DNA of 5,824 nucleotides from CAYHZL01 sp964361075 (GTDB lineage Bacteria; Bacteroidota; Ignavibacteria; UBA10030; UBA8401), in NCBI GenBank assembly GCA_964361075.1, contig CAYHZL010000211.1, forward strand, positions 1-5,824. Reading direction: 5' to 3'. The notes under the pieces are model-generated. The model had not been told where the DNA came from. It saw only the letters and a program-made list of their open reading frames with translations, and did not search any database. Shown here one piece after another: positions 3,254-5,824 of the stretch. The translations under genes and the position numbers were made by a program. Numbering within the stretch: position 1 is the stretch's first letter; every line of letters begins with the position of its first letter.

Positions 3254-5506
3254 TTATTTCAGTGCAATCTTCGGTTTTTTCTTTGCCGATTGTAGTGACG
3301 ACTTGTGCTGCGCAGAACTTGATTCGTGCGATGGTTCAGGATGATATGTCTCTGTATGATGATCTGAATCCGCCGTTGACAACTTGAACCGTTCTACTAA
3401 ACGCTGTAAGTTTTCAGTCAAGCCGTTCAAATCTTCTGCTGCACGGGCTATCTGTTGTGTGCCTGACGCCGTCTCTCCGGTAACAGCACTGATTCCTTCA
3501 ACGTTCTTTGATATCTGATCGCTTGCTTGTGATTGCTGTTCACTTGCTGCTGCAATCTGCGTAACCATATCGGTCAGTGTCTGAATCAGTTCTACAATTT
3601 CGTGTAATGATGTTCCTGCTTTGTCTGCTAATTTAATTCCTTCATCTACTTGTTTCGTTCCTTCTTCCATCGAACTTACAGCGCCTGTTGTTTCCACCTG
3701 AATTGTTTTAATCATGCCGGCAATTTCTTTCGTTGCCTTCGTTGTCCGTTCAGCTAACTTGCGCACTTCATCGGCTACCACAGCGAAACCGCGTCCTTGT
3801 TCGCCGGCGCGTGCCGCTTCTATTGCTGCATTCAATGCAAGAAGATTTGTTTGATCCGCGATGTCATCAATAACACTGACGATCTCTCCAATCTGATCGC
3901 TTGACTTGCCAAGTGTTTTTACTGTCTCGGCAGACTTATTAACAACTTCTGCAATGCGTTTCATACCAACGACAGTATCTTCTACAGCTTTTCCACCTTG
4001 TTCGGCTGCAGCGCGTGCTTTTTTTGCCGTCCCGGCTGTATCATTAGCATTCTTCGAATTTTCAAGAATGGTCTTTGTCATTTCTTCCACTGCGGAAGCG
4101 ACTTCATTTGCCTGACTTGTTTGCTCTTGCGCGCCGGCTGCCATCTGCTCCGTACTGGAGGAAATTTCTGAACTCGCACTGGCTACAGATGATGAGGCTT
4201 CTCCTACTTGACCTATTATATCGCGCAAGTTTTCAATCATCCGTTTGAAGGATGCGGCAAGATGTCCTACTTCATCGTTCGAAGTTTGTGTTACTTCAAC
4301 AGTTAAATCTCCGCCAGCAACCATCTCGGCTTTTGCGGCAATATCTATTACCGGCTTACTGATGATGCGGGCGATGAAAATGCCGAGACCCATTGCCAAA
4401 CCAATGCCGGCAACAATAAAAATAATAATTTGCATAGTTGCTGAAGATGCTTCTTTTTGACTATCTAAATCCAGTTCACTTGCAACTTTAGCATTCACAT
4501 CAGCTAACGCGGCAAGTGTTTTCCGGCACGCTCCCAATGATACTTTAATTCCATCACCAAGAACAATCGCCTCTGATTCTTTATCGCTCATTTGTAATGC
4601 AAGAGTAACTGCTTCATCTACTAAAGGAATATTTTTTTTCCAGTTTTCTTGAAACACCGGCAACAGTTCTTCTTCTTCTTTCACCAAAACTCTTTTGCTG
4701 TATGTATCAATAAGTGTAGTAACTTTTTCTGTTTGCTCTTTAATGCTTCCGGCAAGTTTTTCTCTCTCCGTTTTATTTTTTACAAGAAGCATTTCCCGTA
4801 TATCACCGCGGCGGATTAACAATGCGGCATTGGCGTAACCAAGATCCCTGATCGGCTCGAGACGGTTAAGATACATTGAACGTCCGTTTTTCGCAACAGC
4901 AGTAACACCTGTGTATCCAACCCATCCAATGAGTGCTGCAATGACAGCAACAATACCGAATGTCAATATCAGCTTTGTCGAAATCTTTAAATCATAGAAC
5001 CATTTCATGATATTTCTCCTTCTATTTATGAGTATTAAAAAGACGGCAAGAGTTACTATCAATGTAAAAATTGTCGTCATTGAGTTTGCACTTTGCAACT
5101 TTTCTTGTTGAGGAACCACCTTTTCTGCCGGAGGTGGTTTTGAATATGTTTGAACATGTACATTATTATCGGCTTTGTTTTGTACTGTACTTGTATTTAG
5201 TTCTTGCTGTTTCTGTTTTTTTGGCGTTGCCTGTTTTTCTTGAGTAGAAACTTTCACCGTTACGTTTTCTTTTTTTTCTTGCTGTTTCTGCTGTATTGGT
5301 GCTGCCTTTTTTCTTGAAGGTGAAACTTTCACCGTTGTTTTTTCTTTTTTTTCTTGTGCGGCAAGTTGTTCCAATTGCTCGCTAACGGAAAGCTGTTTTT
5401 CTTTGGTTTGCGTTTCTTGTGCAAGAAGCATTGTCAGCGGAAAATTATTGCTTGAAATGACAATAAGAACTGCAAGTAAGAAAAAAGTATATTTTTTATT
5501 TTTCAT
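3254..5506 (-). CDS. Methyl-accepting chemotaxis protein with extra secreted N-terminal module
   Basis: Inner-membrane chemoreceptor of 750 residues from the ATG at 5506. The C-terminal 584 residues (from Met167, ATG 5008) are a complete standard MCP: TM helix at about 178-202; periplasmic four-helix-bundle sensor to about 356, ligand unknown; TM helix at about 358-380; HAMP at about 380-432; and a kinase-control coiled coil to about 707. Its conserved hairpin tip DQTNLLALNAAIEAARAGEQ is followed by GRGFAVVADEVRKLAERT. The tail is Ser/His-rich, ending KKKPKIALK, without the NWETF-type CheR/CheB tether. The first 166 residues are unusual for an MCP: signal sequence (1-29, cut near LLAQ); Lys/Gln-rich segment with two 25-residue repeats (51-100); TM helix 144-160 followed by RRR. 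This order gives a consistent topology, with the extra helix returning the chain to the cytoplasm. The upstream start has only a weak SD, whereas Met167 has an excellent one, so a 584-residue form is likely made instead or as well. cheW follows downstream. Confidence 0.9.
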   Translation of the reverse strand: MKNKKYTFFLLAVLIVISSNNFPLTMLLAQETQTKEKQLSVSEQLEQLAAQEKKEKTTVKVSPSRKKAAPIQQKQQEKKENVTVKVSTQEKQATPKKQKQQELNTSTVQNKADNNVHVQTYSKPPPAEKVVPQQEKLQSANSMTTIFTLIVTLAVFLILINRRRNIMKWFYDLKISTKLILTFGIVAVIAALIGWVGYTGVTAVAKNGRSMYLNRLEPIRDLGYANAALLIRRGDIREMLLVKNKTEREKLAGSIKEQTEKVTTLIDTYSKRVLVKEEEELLPVFQENWKKNIPLVDEAVTLALQMSDKESEAIVLGDGIKVSLGACRKTLAALADVNAKVASELDLDSQKEASSATMQIIIFIVAGIGLAMGLGIFIARIISKPVIDIAAKAEMVAGGDLTVEVTQTSNDEVGHLAASFKRMIENLRDIIGQVGEASSSVASASSEISSSTEQMAAGAQEQTSQANEVASAVEEMTKTILENSKNANDTAGTAKKARAAAEQGGKAVEDTVVGMKRIAEVVNKSAETVKTLGKSSDQIGEIVSVIDDIADQTNLLALNAAIEAARAGEQGRGFAVVADEVRKLAERTTKATKEIAGMIKTIQVETTGAVSSMEEGTKQVDEGIKLADKAGTSLHEIVELIQTLTDMVTQIAAASEQQSQASDQISKNVEGISAVTGETASGTQQIARAAEDLNGLTENLQRLVERFKLSTADSDHHTETYHPEPSHESSSAQHKSSLQSAKKKPKIALK
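5016..5023 (-). promoter_or_regulatory. Strong internal Shine-Dalgarno for a short MCP form
   Basis: AGAAGGAG on the minus strand ends seven bases before the in-frame ATG at 5008, which begins MKWFYDLKISTKL, a normal MCP N-terminus. The same bases encode Asn-Arg-Arg-Arg after the extra TM helix in the long frame. Strength and spacing are better than at the upstream ATG (5506), where only AAGAAAG is seen. This supports translation of a 584-residue receptor from 5008. Confidence 0.7.
5207..5356 (-). repeat. Two in-frame 75-bp repeats in the MCP N-terminal module
   Basis: Residues 51-75 and 76-100 of the long MCP are two copies of a 25-residue unit: QEKKE, then x-T-V-K-V-S, a variable part with a shared K-x-A-x-P, and a Lys/Gln-rich end. 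At DNA level GAAACTTTCACCGTT is identical at 5247-5261 and 5322-5336, exactly 75 bases apart. Each unit carries an uninterrupted run of eight A on the coding strand (5270-5277 and 5345-5352), encoding Lys-rich EKKE. Confidence 0.85.
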
Positions 5507-5537
5507 AATAAGTCTTTCTTATAAAGTGATGTTACGC

Positions 5538-5552
5538 TCTACGAGTCGTAGA
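5538..5552. promoter_or_regulatory. 15-bp palindrome upstream of the MCP gene, possible operator
   Basis: TCTACGA-G-TCGTAGA is a perfect inverted repeat with a one-base centre, 31 bases before the long MCP start. It lies where a promoter for the MCP gene would be expected: on the minus strand TTGTCT overlaps one edge and TAACAT and TATAAG follow. No confident -35/-10 pair with standard spacing is seen, so it may be an operator or a small leader hairpin. Confidence 0.35.
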
Positions 5553-5571
5553 CAAAAGAACAATAACTTTT

Positions 5572-5705
5572 GGGCATCTCTAAAAACATCGTCGTCTTTG
5601 CGAGGGAGCGAAGCGACCGAAGTCCCAAAGGGATCCCTTCGGGGCTTCGCCAAAGAACGGCTCGCAATGACAATGATGGAGTTTTGACACAGTCTCGATG
5701 CCTTT
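5572..5705. mobile_element. MITE-like inverted-repeat element related to the one at 2219-2398
   Basis: The left end GGGCATCTCTAAAAA (5572-5586) is identical to the inverted end of the 2219-2398 element. Inside, GTCTTTGCGAG (5594-5604) pairs with CTCGCAATGAC (5661-5671) with one mismatch, and the wider 18-base arms match at 15 positions. GAGCGAAGC, GTCCCAAAGGGAT and ATCCCTTCGGG follow in order. The right end is a degenerate version of the left (GATGCC at 5697-5702, near a GTTTTGACA stretch). The GTCATTGCGAG type of end is common among dispersed bacterial repeats. A 63-codon frame across it (5519-5710, minus) is a by-product. The element lies upstream of the MCP gene, where its promoter is expected. 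Confidence 0.65.
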
Positions 5706-5717
5706 GGCATTTTGAGT

Positions 5718-5766
5718 AATTACAAACTTTTCTTCTTAGCGTCTTTGTATGAAAAAAAATTTGTAA
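5718..5766. repeat. Imperfect inverted repeat TTACAAA...TTTGTAA
   Basis: TTACAAA (5718-5724) pairs with TTTGTAA (5760-5766), and inside these TTTTC pairs with GAAAA. The spacer includes CTTAGCGTCTTTG, and TCAGCGTTATTG follows the right arm. The spacer wording resembles dispersed intergenic repeats in other genomes. No gene is supportable in 5507-5824. Confidence 0.35.
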
Positions 5767-5789
5767 CTCCTCAGCGTTATTGTTTATTC

Positions 5790-5821
5790 AAAAAATCCCC
5801 CTAACCCCCTTTTCAAGGGGG
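5790..5821 (-). terminator. C/G-rich hairpin with T-run at the right edge
   Basis: CCCCCTT (5805-5811), TTC, AAGGGGG (5815-5821) is a perfect seven-base stem. On the minus strand it is followed by a second G run (TTAGGGGGA) and six T (5795-5790), so pairing of the C-run with the distal G-run would give a stem directly before the T tract, as in an intrinsic terminator. This would end transcription of a gene beyond the right edge and isolate the MCP gene. The sequence also resembles a common dispersed ATCCCCCTAACCCCC repeat, so the role is uncertain. Confidence 0.45.
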
Positions 5822-5824
5822 AAT

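Noticed and set aside
5507..5590. A specific sigma-70 promoter for the MCP gene
   Set aside because: TTGTCT/TAACAT have only 15 bases between them and no other pair fits well, so no promoter is called.
5519..5710. Minus-strand 63-codon frame upstream of the MCP gene
   Set aside because: It runs across the inverted-repeat element and its translation is that of the repeat; there is no convincing ribosome site.

Overview
The window is an AT-rich bacterial chromosome segment in which every supportable gene lies on the minus strand. In transcription order, from high to low coordinates, these are: a methyl-accepting chemotaxis protein (MCP), a CheW adaptor, a 71-residue Cys/His protein of unknown function, a second CheW, an outer-membrane beta-barrel protein, and the first codons of an unidentified gene running off the left edge. 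No CheA, CheY, CheR or CheB is present, so this is a receptor/adaptor satellite of a chemotaxis system rather than a full operon. Good Shine-Dalgarno (SD) sites, an outer-membrane barrel and many dispersed palindromic repeats suggest a Gram-negative of the Ignavibacteria/Chlorobi type. That placement is inference from general character, not from a marker gene.

Genes. The MCP reading frame (3254-5506) is unusual. A standard 584-residue receptor begins at an internal ATG (5008) behind a near-perfect SD, yet the frame stays open for 166 more codons upstream. Those codons encode a signal sequence, a Lys/Gln-rich segment with two 25-residue repeats, and an extra transmembrane helix whose topology fits the receptor. 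The two CheW proteins (1131-1616 and 2533-3039) are about 80% identical by hand alignment and are probably paralogues from a duplication. They are separated by the small CPEC...HFHDC protein (1756-1971). The barrel protein (116-958) belongs to the MetA-pathway/transporter-like group of outer-membrane proteins.

Intergenic DNA. Most of the larger gaps are filled with repeats. They include: a 128-bp element with 15-bp perfect inverted ends (971-1098); a heptamer array with complementary arms (1662-1753); a 180-bp MITE-like element with 19-bp perfect inverted ends (2219-2398); a 43-nt hairpin after cheW (2454-2496); a 32-bp perfect palindrome plus a second hairpin (3122-3191); a related MITE-like element upstream of the MCP gene (about 5572-5705); and a G/C-rich hairpin at the right edge. 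Short modules (TTCGCCGCGGCGAA, GTCCCAAAGGGAT, GGGCATCTCTAAAAA) recur among these elements, so they appear to be composites of one repeat pool.

Together the genes suggest a membrane receptor that signals through one or both CheW adaptors to a CheA encoded elsewhere. The most noteworthy points are the MCP with two possible starts and slippage-prone A8 tracts in its extra N-terminus, and the density of related inverted-repeat elements in the gaps.
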